A DNA stretch of 64,000 nt from NCBI RefSeq assembly GCF_000478685.1, contig NZ_AMSD01000002.1, forward strand, positions 124,001-188,000, in the 5' to 3' direction. The notes under the pieces are model-generated. The model saw only the letters and a program-made list of their open reading frames with translations, was not told the origin of the DNA and did no database searches. Below, piece by piece: positions 45,999 to 54,421 of this stretch; the stretch's first letter is position 1, and the number at the start of each line of letters is the position of its first letter. The translations under genes were made by a program, and so were the position numbers. Origin of the DNA: Candidatus Photodesmus katoptron Akat1. GTDB lineage: Bacteria; Pseudomonadota; Gammaproteobacteria; Enterobacterales; Vibrionaceae.

Positions 45999-46370
45999 TG
46001 GTGGAGCTGGCGGGAGTCGAACCCGCGTCCAAAAACTATCCATAATCAGCACTACATGCTTAGTCAATTTTTTAGAATTCACCAATGCTTGCGAATCGAC
46101 AGCGCATTGCACAAAAGGCTAACCTGATTTAATTTCACCCTTTATCTTTCAGGCAAAGATACTGAGCTAGCGCGTTTTAGTTTAAATCTCCCATGAATCC
46201 TCGTCTTAACGAGCCAAAGCTGAGTAGGGAGAGCAATAAACAGTTTATTAAGCTGCTAATGCGTAGTTTTCGTCGTTTGCGACTATTTTAATGTGGCTTT
46301 TAACGTGGCAAACCACCCCACGACATGCACCTCAAACTTCAAAATTTTTGTCGAATCCTGGAACAGCCCC
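45999..46370 (-). ncRNA. ssrA: Transfer-messenger RNA (tmRNA)
   Basis: 372 nt. The 5' end reads GGGGCUGUUCCAGGAUUCGAC and the 3' end GACUCCCGCCAGCUCCACCA, forming the alanyl-tRNA-like acceptor and T arms with CCA encoded. The tag frame (46280 down to 46251) reads ANDENYALAA, identical to E. coli, followed by two UAA stops (46250-46245). With SmpB it frees stalled ribosomes and tags the peptide for proteolysis. It lies just downstream of smpB on the same strand. In V. cholerae the ssrA 3' end is the VPI-1 insertion site; here no integrase or island is attached. Confidence 0.98.
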
Positions 46371-46403
46371 AATACTCTCTCCTACTGAAATGGTACCGAT
46401 AAA

Positions 46404-46431
46404 AATATAGTTTGTCTAGTTCTTCTAACAA
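46404..46431 (-). promoter_or_regulatory. Probable promoter of ssrA
   Basis: On the minus strand TTGTTA (46431-46426) and TATATT (46409-46404) are 16 nt apart, a sigma-70-like pair. The -10 lies 33 nt before the mature tmRNA 5' end, leaving room for a short leader removed by RNase P. AT-rich background makes chance matches common. Confidence 0.5.
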
Positions 46432-46446
46432 GAATTTTTATTTTTA

Positions 46447-46925
46447 TTAACGTAGTTTGCTTTTCATAATTCTTGCTTTTTCACGAGCCCAATCTTTTTC
46501 TTTAAAATCAAGACGTTTATCATGTCTTTTTTTCCCTTTTGCAACACCAATTTTAATTTTTATCCATGAACGAACCCAATATACTGATAGTGCTATTAGA
46601 GTCATGCTTTTTTTATTAATAGAACCAAATAGGCTATCTAACTCAATACGTTTCAGCAGTAATTTACGAATACGGTTTGGATTTTTAGTTATATGAGAGC
46701 ATGCTTGATTCAAAGGAGATATAACCATTCCACTAATAAAAGCTTCATTTTTTCGTATAAAAACATAGCTTCCTACAATATTAGTTTTTCTATGACGAAG
46801 GGACTTAACTTCCCATCCATATAACGCTAAACCAGCTTCCATTTCTTCACTAATAGAATATTCATATTGAGCTTGTTTGTTAAAAGTAATTATATTGCTA
46901 TGGGTTTTCCCTTTTTTTTTATCAT
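46447..46925 (-). CDS. smpB: tmRNA-binding protein SmpB, frameshifted at an A9 tract after the start codon
   Basis: The open frame from 46842 begins at [16 protein letters not shown], but the family has about 27 more N-terminal residues. These are encoded directly upstream in the same frame ([23 protein letters not shown]), yet that frame has no start codon. An ATG at 46925 is one base out of phase: it reads ATG-ATA and then nine As (T at 46912-46920). One extra A gives [18 protein letters not shown] and a 159-residue protein (E. coli 160). The tail [26 protein letters not shown] is complete. Without the N-terminus part of the OB-fold would be missing. Its partner ssrA is intact beside it, so loss of function seems unlikely. 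Confidence 0.92.
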
Positions 46926-47038
46926 AATCTTTCCATCATGTGATTTAATTTTTGTATAAGAAATTCTGTAGTTACCATTACAATCAATAAAAATAACATA
47001 TGTTTCACATTTTTAAAAAAATATGAGGGATAGATATT

Positions 47039-47488
47039 ATGAATCGAGTCAGTTATTCCGAATTAGTCTCATTTAGCGTAGAAGAAATGTTTGATTTAGT
47101 AAAAGATGTAGCTAGGTATCCAGAATTTTTACCTAGTTGCTCAGGTTCTTCTATAATTGAATCTTCTGATAGTCAAATGATTGCTTCTATTAATGTATCT
47201 AGATTAGGCATTACTAAAACTTTTATAACATCAAATACACTTATTGCTAGTTCTTCTATTATCATGAATTTAATTGATGGTCCTTTTAAAATTTTAAAAG
47301 GGGGATGGAATTTTGTTTTGCTCAATAAAACAGCCTGCCAGGTAAAGTTAGAATTAGAGTTTGAGTTTTCAAATAGATTGATTGAACTAGCATTTAATGC
47401 TTTTTTAATTGAATCTGCTAATAGTATAGTAAATGCTTTTACTAAACGAGCTAAACAGGTATATGGATGCTGTGAAAATTCAAGTTAA
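47039..47488 (+). CDS. ratA: RatA/YfjG, START-domain protein (coenzyme Q-binding/ribosome-associated toxin family)
   Basis: 149 residues with the COQ10/RatA START-like fold pattern (YSELVSFSVEEMFDLVKDVARYPEFLPSCSGSSI; LIDGPFKILKGGWNF; LELEFEFSNRLIELAFNAF). In E. coli overexpressed RatA blocks 70S formation; the homologous Coq10 proteins bind ubiquinone and help respiration, which is the likelier role of a conserved housekeeping copy. GAGGGA lies about 9 nt before the ATG. Divergent from smpB, coupled to ratB. Confidence 0.93.
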   Translation: MNRVSYSELVSFSVEEMFDLVKDVARYPEFLPSCSGSSIIESSDSQMIASINVSRLGITKTFITSNTLIASSSIIMNLIDGPFKILKGGWNFVLLNKTACQVKLELEFEFSNRLIELAFNAFLIESANSIVNAFTKRAKQVYGCCENSS

Positions 47489-47768
47489 TATAATTAATGT
47501 TGAGGTTGTATATGCGCTTCCTCATGAACAACAAGTATTTTATTTATCAGTTCATAAAAGCATGACTATAGAAAATATTATTAAGCAGTCTGGAATATTA
47601 AAATTATATCCAGAAATCAATTTTCTTAAAAATAAAATAGGAATATTTGGTCGAAATGTAACATTAGACTCAAAAGCACAAAATGAAGATCGTATTGAAA
47701 TTTATCGGCCTTTGCTTGGTGACCCTAAAGAAATACGAATCAAGAGAATAAAACAGAATCGTAAATAA
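47463..47768 (+). CDS. ratB: RatB/YfjF, RnfH-family ubiquitin-like protein
   Basis: 101 residues from the ATG at 47463, overlapping ratA by 26 bp; this start gives the family-like beginning of a beta-grasp fold (VEVVYALPHEQQVFYLSV). The ending GRNVTLDSKAQNEDRIEIYRPLLGDPKEIR is diagnostic. The family resembles MoaD/ThiS in fold but lacks the C-terminal GG. Cellular role is not established. Confidence 0.92.
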   Translation: MDAVKIQVNIINVEVVYALPHEQQVFYLSVHKSMTIENIIKQSGILKLYPEINFLKNKIGIFGRNVTLDSKAQNEDRIEIYRPLLGDPKEIRIKRIKQNRK

Positions 47769-47805
47769 GGTGTTTCTAAGATTTAACCTATTAATAATAT
47801 TTGAA

Positions 47806-48167
47806 TTAAATATTATTAAAAAATAAATTAATTGCAAAGTCCCCAGAAAAATCAATAAGTTTTTCCGATGAATTAAAATTCAGAATTAGATTTTTTTGCA
47901 CTGGATTATTGTGATTCTTAGCATAATAATAGATATAATACCAAGTATTAATGTGATTATTTTCAATTAACATTGGGGAACCCATAATATATCGAACTTG
48001 TTCTTTAGACATGCCAAATCTTAGTTTATCTACAGATTTTTGTTCAACATAATTGCCTTGCCTAATATCAATGCGGTAAACGAGCCTTTGAAGACTCGAA
48101 CAACCCATTAATGAGATAACGGATATGAGTAGTAATAAGCAAGAAAAAATAATTTTTTAAATATCAC
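47806..48167 (-). CDS. bamE: Outer-membrane assembly lipoprotein BamE, signal peptide out of frame
   Basis: The open frame begins at MGCSSLQRLVYRIDIRQGNY (48108) and covers the mature lipoprotein (CSSLQRLVYR; LRFGMSKEQVRYIMGSPM; NTWYYIYYY). The family needs a signal peptide before GC. Upstream in frame lies a perfect hydrophobic core (SCLLLLISVISLMGC) but no start codon. A GTG at 48167 reads MIFKK and is one base out of phase. Adding one base in either the A6 (48153-48158 region) or T6 (48144-48149 region) run fuses them into a standard lipoprotein of 120 residues. BamE stabilises the BamA-BamD complex. recN, normally between bamE and nadK, is absent. Confidence 0.88.
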
Positions 48168-48301
48168 TATTAAAATTCTTCTGAATAGTATTTTTTATAT
48201 AAATCAACTTAATTAGTTTAAGAATTTAAATAAAATAAAGTGTTCCGATTATAACAGTAATACTAAATTATAAAAGTGACATATTCTCGATAACTATTTT
48301 T

Positions 48302-49192
48302 TTAACATGATTTGTTTAACCAACCTAATTTATTACGTAATACATGATAATAGTTATAACTTCTAGGATGAAGTAAATGTAGAAAATTGCTATTTTGGTA
48401 GATAAGTATTTCATCACCAGGTGATACTAACAAGGAGTTTTGTCCATCACAGATTATTTCTTGATTACCATAGTTATTAGAAGATACAATAAGTCTTATT
48501 ATATGCTTGCTATTGATCACTAAAGGTCTACTTGATAGTGTATGTGGGGACATTGGTACTAAAGTTATAGCGTTTAAATCAGGAGATACAATTGGACCTC
48601 CACTTGATAGTGAGTAAGCAGTTGAACCTGTTGGTGTAGATATAATTAGACCATCCGATCGTTGAGAAAAAGCAAAAGTATCATCGATATAGACTTCGAA
48701 TTCGATCATGTGAGCTACTTGACTTGAATGCAATACAGCTTCGTTTAGTGCTAAATTTTGGCTTTTTATCTGTTTATGATGATAAATTTCAGTTTCTAAT
48801 AAAAACCGTTTTTCAACGAAGTATTTTCCGGCAAGCACATCTTTTAAAATCAATCGAAGATTTTCAGGGTCTATAGCTGTCAAAAATCCTAGATTGCCAC
48901 GATTTATACCAATTACGAGAATATTAGACCTTGAGAGAACACGTGCTGCTCCAAGCATATTACCATCTCCGCCTACGACAATTGCTAGTTCAGCTTTCTT
49001 TCCAAGCTCTATAAGATTTAAAAATTTTTTTCTTGGTATATCGATATCATGCAGAGTTTCACTTAATCTATCATCAACAAAAACTTGGTAGCCTATTGAA
49101 GTTAACCAGGGATATAGTTCCTTATGGGTTTCTATTGCTTGTTGATTTTTTACTTTACCAATAATAGCAATCGTATTAAATATTTTTTTCAT
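48302..49192 (-). CDS. nadK: NAD kinase
   Basis: 296 residues. The GGDGNML motif and the NE/D motif region (LALNEAVLH), plus [21 protein letters not shown], are intact. It phosphorylates NAD to NADP. The 193 bp between its 3' side and bamE, where recN sits in relatives, contain no gene. The 5' side is divergent from grpE. Confidence 0.97.
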   Translation of the reverse strand: MKKIFNTIAIIGKVKNQQAIETHKELYPWLTSIGYQVFVDDRLSETLHDIDIPRKKFLNLIELGKKAELAIVVGGDGNMLGAARVLSRSNILVIGINRGNLGFLTAIDPENLRLILKDVLAGKYFVEKRFLLETEIYHHKQIKSQNLALNEAVLHSSQVAHMIEFEVYIDDTFAFSQRSDGLIISTPTGSTAYSLSSGGPIVSPDLNAITLVPMSPHTLSSRPLVINSKHIIRLIVSSNNYGNQEIICDGQNSLLVSPGDEILIYQNSNFLHLLHPRSYNYYHVLRNKLGWLNKSC

Positions 49193-49213
49193 AAATTTTC
49201 CATATTCATTAGA

Positions 49214-49242
49214 CTTGAATCAAAAATCTTTATCCCCATAAT
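49214..49242 (+). promoter_or_regulatory. Sigma-32 (heat-shock) promoter of grpE
   Basis: CTTGAAT at 49214-49220, then 13 nt, then CCCCATAAT at 49234-49242. This is very close to the sigma-32 consensus CTTGAAA-N11-16-CCCCATNT. It lies about 87 bp before the grpE ATG. It implies that RpoH-type heat-shock control survives although sigma-E is lost from its usual place. Confidence 0.8.
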
Positions 49243-49328
49243 AAATGCAAGTCACCTGTTAGTGCGAATTTTTGTGTGATTTAAATTTAGCAGTTTAATA
49301 CTGGCATATGTCAGATTCAGGAGATATC

Positions 49329-50039
49329 ATGAACAAAGAAGAAAACAAGAGTAGTGAAAATACTGTACAATCAGAACAATTAAGTGAAAATACTGTACAA
49401 TCAGAACAATTAAGTGAAAATACTGTACAATCAGAACAATTAAAAGTTCAAGATAAAAGTACTAAACAGGAAAAAGAACATTCACAAGATCAGGAGGCTG
49501 ATCTTCTAAAAAACACTAATGTTAATGTTACATTAAATGAACAGTCTCAAATTAATGATTACAAGGTTAAAATTGCTCAATTAGAGATTCAATTACTTGC
49601 AAGTAAAGCCAAACAAGAAGAACAGAAAGGATTACTTCTACGTGCAAAAGCAGAAGTAGAAAATATGCGTCGTCGTACAGAAGTTGAGATTAATAAAGCC
49701 CATAAGTATGCTTTGAACAAATTTTCAGAAGAGTTATTGCCAGTTATTGATAATTTAGAACGTGCTATTCAATCAGGTGATATTAAAAATGAATTTATAA
49801 AACCAATTCTTGAAGGTGTGGAATTGACTTATAGAACATTTATAGAGGTTATTGCTAAATTTGGTTTAAAAGAGATTAACCCTGAAAAGGGTGAAGGGTT
49901 TAATCCAGAATTTCATCAAGCAATGTCAATTGAAGAAAACAGCAATCATACATCAAATGTGATTATGAATGTAATGCAAAAAGGTTATGAATTAAATGGT
50001 CGTGTGCTACGTCCTGCTATGGTTGTAGTGACAAAGTAG
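49329..50039 (+). CDS. grpE: Nucleotide exchange factor GrpE with an expanded acidic N-terminus
   Basis: 236 residues from the ATG at 49329, preceded by AGGAG with five bases spacing; an upstream ATG at 49308 is less likely. Relatives have about 195-200 residues. The extra length is a disordered Glu/Gln/Ser-rich N-terminus with a triplicated 10-residue unit. The long coiled coil ([36 protein letters not shown]) and the beta-domain ([28 protein letters not shown]) are normal. GrpE releases ADP from DnaK. Confidence 0.97.
   Translation: MNKEENKSSENTVQSEQLSENTVQSEQLSENTVQSEQLKVQDKSTKQEKEHSQDQEADLLKNTNVNVTLNEQSQINDYKVKIAQLEIQLLASKAKQEEQKGLLLRAKAEVENMRRRTEVEINKAHKYALNKFSEELLPVIDNLERAIQSGDIKNEFIKPILEGVELTYRTFIEVIAKFGLKEINPEKGEGFNPEFHQAMSIEENSNHTSNVIMNVMQKGYELNGRVLRPAMVVVTK
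49353..49442 (+). repeat. Three identical 30-bp tandem repeats inside grpE
   Basis: Units at 49353-49382, 49383-49412 and 49413-49442 are identical in DNA and encode [10 protein letters not shown] three times in frame. Complete identity suggests a recent slippage expansion. The repeat sits in the flexible N-terminal region, so copy number may vary among strains without harming function. Confidence 0.97.
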
Positions 50040-50259
50040 TTGATTTTTACCCGTGTTAAATATTGTTTTTATCAGATTTGATTACTTTCAAGGTGTTAGG
50101 AATCTAGTGAAACATTTCTAATTCTTAAAATTTAAAACTGTATGCATTTATTTAATATATAGTTTAAGTGAAAAGATAGATTAAATATTTATTGAAGTTA
50201 GTTTCTATTTTCTCAGTTAACATAATGATATTATAAAATGGTTTTTTTTAATATTCCCC

Positions 50260-50287
50260 CTTGAAAAGTCTCAATGCGCCCTTATCT
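50260..50287 (+). promoter_or_regulatory. Sigma-32-like promoter of dnaK
   Basis: CTTGAAA at 50260-50266 matches the -35 consensus exactly; CCCTTATCT at 50279-50287 resembles CCCCATNT, spacing 12 nt. Predicted transcripts would carry a leader of about 130 nt. The rest of the 386-bp grpE-dnaK gap (50040-50259) shows no gene or terminator hairpin. Confidence 0.7.
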
Positions 50288-50347
50288 ATGGTCCATATGG
50301 AAGCAAACATGATTGTTATTGTTTGAAAATTAAGGGTTACCAGATTG

Positions 50348-50393
50348 CTTTTTTCCCTCGTACCTATGTATGGGAAAAGGATATGGGAAAAGG
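50348..50393 (+). repeat. dnaK leader: direct repeat with alternative pairing arm
   Basis: TATGGGAAAAGG occurs at 50369-50380 and again at 50382-50393. CTTTTTTCCC at 50348-50357 is complementary to the GGGAAAA core of either copy, so two mutually exclusive hairpins are possible in the leader. The second copy lies 33 nt before the dnaK ATG (50426), whose ribosome site is GGAG at 50414-50417. Function is unproven. Confidence 0.6.
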
Positions 50394-50425
50394 GTGAAGA
50401 TAAAAATTTATTCGGAGATAGCCTG

Positions 50426-52348
50426 ATGGGCAAAATCATTGGTATTGATTTGGGTACTACTAATTCTTGTGTTGCTGTTCTAGATGGTAACAAATCGCGC
50501 GTCATAGAAAATGCTGAGGGTGAGCGTACAACAGCATCGGTAATTGCATATACAGATGGCGAAACCTTAGTTGGCCAGCCAGCGAAGCGTCAAGCAGTTA
50601 CAAATCCTACAAATACGCTTTTTGCAATTAAGCGTTTAATCGGTCGTCGTTTTGAAGATAAAGAGGTACAACGTGATATTGGCATTATGCCTTTTAATAT
50701 CGTAAAGGCAGATAATGGAGATGCTTGGGTTGAAGCTCGAGGTAAAAAGATGGCTGCTCCTCAGGTATCTGCTGAGGTGCTAAAAAAAATGAAAAAAACT
50801 GCTGAAGATTTTTTGGGTGAAGAAATAGACGGTGCAGTTATCACAGTTCCTGCTTATTTTAATGATGCTCAACGTCAAGCAACTAAAGATGCTGGACGAA
50901 TTGCAGGTCTTGAAGTTAAGCGCATTATCAATGAGCCAACAGCTGCAGCTTTAGCATATGGTTTAGATAAAAAAGCTGGCGATCGTACTATTGCTGTATA
51001 TGATCTTGGTGGTGGTACGTTTGATATTTCTATTATAGAAATTGATGATGTTGAAGGTGAGCAAACTTTTGAAGTTCTAGCAACTAATGGTGATACTCAT
51101 CTTGGTGGTGAAGATTTTGATAATCGTTTGATTAACTATTTAGTTAAAGAGTTTAAAAAAGAGCAAGGATTGGATCTTAAGAATGACCCTCTTGCTATGC
51201 AACGTGTAAAAGAATCAGCAGAGAAAGCGAAAATTGAATTGTCTTCTGCACAACAAACTGATGTTAATTTACCTTATATTACTGCCGATTCCACTGGTCC
51301 TAAGCATATGAATGTTAAGGTAACTCGAGCGAAGCTAGAGTCCTTAGTAGAGGACTTAGTTCAGCGATCTCTTGAGCCATTAACAGTTGCTTTATCAGAT
51401 GCAAATCTTTCTGTAAGTGATATTAATGATATTATTCTTGTTGGGGGTCAAACTCGCATGCCGATGGTTCAGACTAAAGTAGCTGAATTTTTTGGTAAAG
51501 AAGCAAGAAGAGATGTAAATCCTGATGAAGCAGTAGCTATGGGAGCTGCAGTTCAAGGAGGGGTATTAGCTGGTGATGTAAAGGATGTGCTTTTATTAGA
51601 TGTGACGCCTTTATCACTAGGTATTGAGACTATGGGAGGCATAATGACTAAGCTAGTTGAAAAAAACACGACTATCCCCACTAAGGCTAATCAAGTTTTT
51701 TCAACGGCAGAAGATAATCAAAGTGCAGTGACTATTCATGTTCTTCAAGGTGAACGTAAACAAGCAACTTATAATAAGTCGTTAGGTCAATTTAATTTAG
51801 AGGGCATTCAGCCAGCACCTCGTGGAATGCCACAGATTGAAGTAACTTTTGATTTAGATGCTGATGGTATTTTACACGTGTCTGCAAAAGATAAGCAAAC
51901 TGGTAAGGAACAGAAAATTACTATTCAGGCATCAGGTGGTTTAGGTGAAGAAGAAATTAAGAAAATGGTCCAAGAAGCTGAAATTAATAAAGAAGCTGAT
52001 AAAAAGTTTGAAGAATTAGCAACTGCACGTAACCATGCAGATCAAATTATTCATAGTACTCAAAAACAAATGGAAGAAGTTAGTGAAGCTCTTTCTTCTG
52101 ATGAAAAAGAAAAAATTAATGCATCGATTAAAGAATTAGAAGATGCAAAAAAAACTAGTAATAAGGAAGCTATAAATGCTAAGGTTCAAGCCTTAATGAT
52201 AGCTTCAAAAAAACTAATGGAAGTTTCTCAAAAACAAGCTAAGCAAACAAGCAAAAGTTCTAAAACTGATAGCGGAAAAAATTCTTCTTCTAAAGAAGAT
52301 AATGTTGTAGATGCAGAGTTTGAAGAAGTAGAAGACGGAAAAAAGTAA
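50426..52348 (+). CDS. dnaK: Chaperone DnaK (Hsp70)
   Basis: 640 residues from the ATG at 50426 ([19 protein letters not shown]); an ATG much further upstream in the same frame lies inside the leader and lacks homology. ATPase motifs [14 protein letters not shown] and [12 protein letters not shown], substrate domain from [17 protein letters not shown], and the EEVEDGKK-type acidic tail. It works with DnaJ, GrpE and ClpB, all here. Confidence 0.98.
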   Translation: MGKIIGIDLGTTNSCVAVLDGNKSRVIENAEGERTTASVIAYTDGETLVGQPAKRQAVTNPTNTLFAIKRLIGRRFEDKEVQRDIGIMPFNIVKADNGDAWVEARGKKMAAPQVSAEVLKKMKKTAEDFLGEEIDGAVITVPAYFNDAQRQATKDAGRIAGLEVKRIINEPTAAALAYGLDKKAGDRTIAVYDLGGGTFDISIIEIDDVEGEQTFEVLATNGDTHLGGEDFDNRLINYLVKEFKKEQGLDLKNDPLAMQRVKESAEKAKIELSSAQQTDVNLPYITADSTGPKHMNVKVTRAKLESLVEDLVQRSLEPLTVALSDANLSVSDINDIILVGGQTRMPMVQTKVAEFFGKEARRDVNPDEAVAMGAAVQGGVLAGDVKDVLLLDVTPLSLGIETMGGIMTKLVEKNTTIPTKANQVFSTAEDNQSAVTIHVLQGERKQATYNKSLGQFNLEGIQPAPRGMPQIEVTFDLDADGILHVSAKDKQTGKEQKITIQASGGLGEEEIKKMVQEAEINKEADKKFEELATARNHADQIIHSTQKQMEEVSEALSSDEKEKINASIKELEDAKKTSNKEAINAKVQALMIASKKLMEVSQKQAKQTSKSSKTDSGKNSSSKEDNVVDAEFEEVEDGKK

Positions 52349-52396
52349 ACTATTAAAACATTTTTCCCCTCCGTGTATATATCAGATTTTTGTTTG

Positions 52397-52430
52397 ATGC
52401 GGGCGTTTGAAATAACTCATTCGCCCGTAT
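52397..52430 (+). promoter_or_regulatory. GC-rich hairpin between dnaK and dnaJ
   Basis: ATGCGGGCG (52397-52405) pairs with CGCCCGTAT (52422-52430), nine pairs with one G-U, around a 16-nt loop. No T run follows, so it is not a standard terminator; it could attenuate, stabilise the dnaK 3' end or be an RNA-processing site that lowers dnaJ relative to dnaK. Such a GC block is unusual in this AT-rich sequence. Confidence 0.6.
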
Positions 52431-52533
52431 GCTCTTATTATATTCTATTTTACAAGGCGATTTTTTATTGGAGATAAATAATTAACGACATGCATAATGT
52501 CGTTATATTAGCGGGGAATTGGTGACAAATAGT

Positions 52534-53670
52534 ATGTCAAAACGTGATTTTTATGAAGTATTAGGTATTACTCGTGATGCATCTGAACGTGATATTAAAA
52601 AAGCCTATAAACGATTAGCAATGAAATTTCATCCTGACCGTAACCAAGGGGATAAGTATGCTGCAGATAAATTTAAAGAAATTAAAGAGGCGTATGAAGT
52701 TTTGCTAGATCCGCAAAAAAAAATGTCGTATGACCAATATGGTCATTCTGCTTTTGATCAAGGAGGAATGGGTACCGGTTTTAATAGTAGCAATCAAGGT
52801 GATTTTGGTGATATTTTTGGTGATGTATTTGGTGATATTTTTGGTGGAGGACGTCGGACTGGACAAGCTCATTCTCAGCATCGTGGAGCTGACTTACGTT
52901 ATAATATAGAGTTATCTTTAGAGGAAGCAGTTCGTGGGGTATCAAAAGAAATAGAGGTTCCAACACTAGTTCAGTGTGATTCATGTCGGGGTACTGGTGC
53001 TAAAAACGGTTCATCTCCAAAAAATTGTTCAACTTGTCATGGACATGGTCAAATTCAAATGCGTCAGGGATTCTTTGCTGTACAACAAACTTGTCCTACA
53101 TGTCATGGTCAAGGTAAGATAATTCAAGATCCATGTAATATTTGTCACGGTCAAGGTAGAATACAAAAGAGTAAAATTCTCAATATTAAAATTCCTGTTG
53201 GTGTGGATACTGGTGACCGAGTACGTTTATCTGGAGAAGGTGAAGCTGGTGAGAGAGGAGCACAAGCAGGTGATTTGTATGTTCAAATTCATGTAAAAGA
53301 GCACCATATTTTTAAACGTGATGGTAATAACCTTTACTGTGAGGTTCCCGTCAGTTTTACTATGGCAGCATTAGGTGGCGAGGTAGAGGTGCCAACTCTT
53401 GATAGACGTGTAAATCTTAAAGTTTTGTCAGAGACCCAAACTGGGCGAATGTTTCGAATGCGAGCTAAAGGTGTAAAAAGTGTTCGTAGTGGCGCTGTTG
53501 GTGATTTAATTGTTAAACTAGTAGTTGAAACGCCAGTTAAATTAAGTGCTCGACAAAAATCATTATTGCGTGAGTTTGAAGAGTCTTGTGCTGGTAAAGC
53601 TAAGCATAAACCAAAATCTGAAGGGTTTTTTAATGGGGTAAAAAAGTTCTTTGATGATTTAACTAGTTAA
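52534..53670 (+). CDS. dnaJ: Co-chaperone DnaJ (Hsp40)
   Basis: 378 residues from the ATG at 52534 ([10 protein letters not shown]), with GGTGA eight bases upstream. The J-domain HPD is in [11 protein letters not shown]; then a Gly/Phe-rich region; then four zinc-binding repeats [24 protein letters not shown] and CNICHGQG; then the C-terminal substrate domains. It stimulates DnaK ATPase. Confidence 0.98.
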   Translation: MSKRDFYEVLGITRDASERDIKKAYKRLAMKFHPDRNQGDKYAADKFKEIKEAYEVLLDPQKKMSYDQYGHSAFDQGGMGTGFNSSNQGDFGDIFGDVFGDIFGGGRRTGQAHSQHRGADLRYNIELSLEEAVRGVSKEIEVPTLVQCDSCRGTGAKNGSSPKNCSTCHGHGQIQMRQGFFAVQQTCPTCHGQGKIIQDPCNICHGQGRIQKSKILNIKIPVGVDTGDRVRLSGEGEAGERGAQAGDLYVQIHVKEHHIFKRDGNNLYCEVPVSFTMAALGGEVEVPTLDRRVNLKVLSETQTGRMFRMRAKGVKSVRSGAVGDLIVKLVVETPVKLSARQKSLLREFEESCAGKAKHKPKSEGFFNGVKKFFDDLTS

Positions 53671-53673
53671 AAT

Positions 53674-53699
53674 TTACCGTAATATTATAATTACGGTAA
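53674..53699 (+). terminator. Perfect 10-bp inverted repeat after dnaJ
   Basis: TTACCGTAAT (53674-53683) and ATTACGGTAA (53690-53699) form a perfect stem with a 6-nt loop, starting 3 nt after the dnaJ stop. No strong U tract follows directly, so it is either a weak terminator or an mRNA 3'-end stabiliser between the convergent dnaJ and tadA genes. Confidence 0.5.
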
Positions 53700-53759
53700 G
53701 GATTAACACAATGTTGCTTTTATAGTTTCATTTTTTAGATGATACAATTTTGTGTCCCG

Positions 53760-54254
53760 TTATAATGCTATGGCTTTCTTTATTTTTTTTCTGCGTTGTT
53801 TAAAAAAGTTTTTTAACTGGATATGACATTCTTCTTTAAGAAGACCATATTCTACGTCAGTATAGTGGTATGCAGAATGGTCTTTAAATAAATTAAGCAC
53901 TGTACCTGCAGCTCCAGTTTTTAGAGCTGGAGTTCCAAATACTACACGTCGTACTCGTCCTTGTAGTAAAGCTCCTACACACATTGGACAAGGTTCTAGT
54001 GTTACATATAAGGTAGTATTAATTAATCGATGATTTTTTAGTAATTTACCAGCTTTACGAAGTGTTTCTATTTCTGCATGCGCTGTAGGATCGTTTTTAT
54101 TAATAGACTGATTCCATCCTTCTGCTATTACTCTTTGATTTTTTATCAGCAGTGCACCAACAGGAACTTCTCCTTTTTTTTCTGCAAAAGAAGCAAGTTT
54201 TATTGCTCGATACATGAAATATTTATCTTGCTGAGTGAATATAAAATTAGACAA
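53760..54254 (-). CDS. tadA: tRNA-specific adenosine deaminase TadA
   Basis: 164 residues. The zinc/catalytic motifs of the cytidine-deaminase fold are HAE in DPTAHAEIETL and PCxxC in LEPCPMCVGALL. It converts A34 to inosine in tRNA-Arg(ACG), which is essential for reading CGN codons. In relatives mltF lies between tadA and purL; only 167 non-coding bases remain here. Confidence 0.95.
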   Translation of the reverse strand: MSNFIFTQQDKYFMYRAIKLASFAEKKGEVPVGALLIKNQRVIAEGWNQSINKNDPTAHAEIETLRKAGKLLKNHRLINTTLYVTLEPCPMCVGALLQGRVRRVVFGTPALKTGAAGTVLNLFKDHSAYHYTDVEYGLLKEECHIQLKNFFKQRRKKIKKAIAL

Positions 54255-54421
54255 AATATGTTTTCCTAATTAACGCAGTTAACATTAGTAAATAAAATAG
54301 TAAATTTTATTCTAAAATTAAGCATTTTAAAATTTATTACAATCTAAAAAAACAGTAATATAGATTTATATAAGTAGGAACAAACATGTTTTATCACTAA
54401 AAAAATAAGAGACCTAATTAT

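Noticed and set aside
46421-46436. TTCTT/AAGAA stem followed by T5 downstream of smpB as a terminator
   Set aside because: The T run is on the wrong side for smpB and ssrA, and no plus-strand gene ends there.
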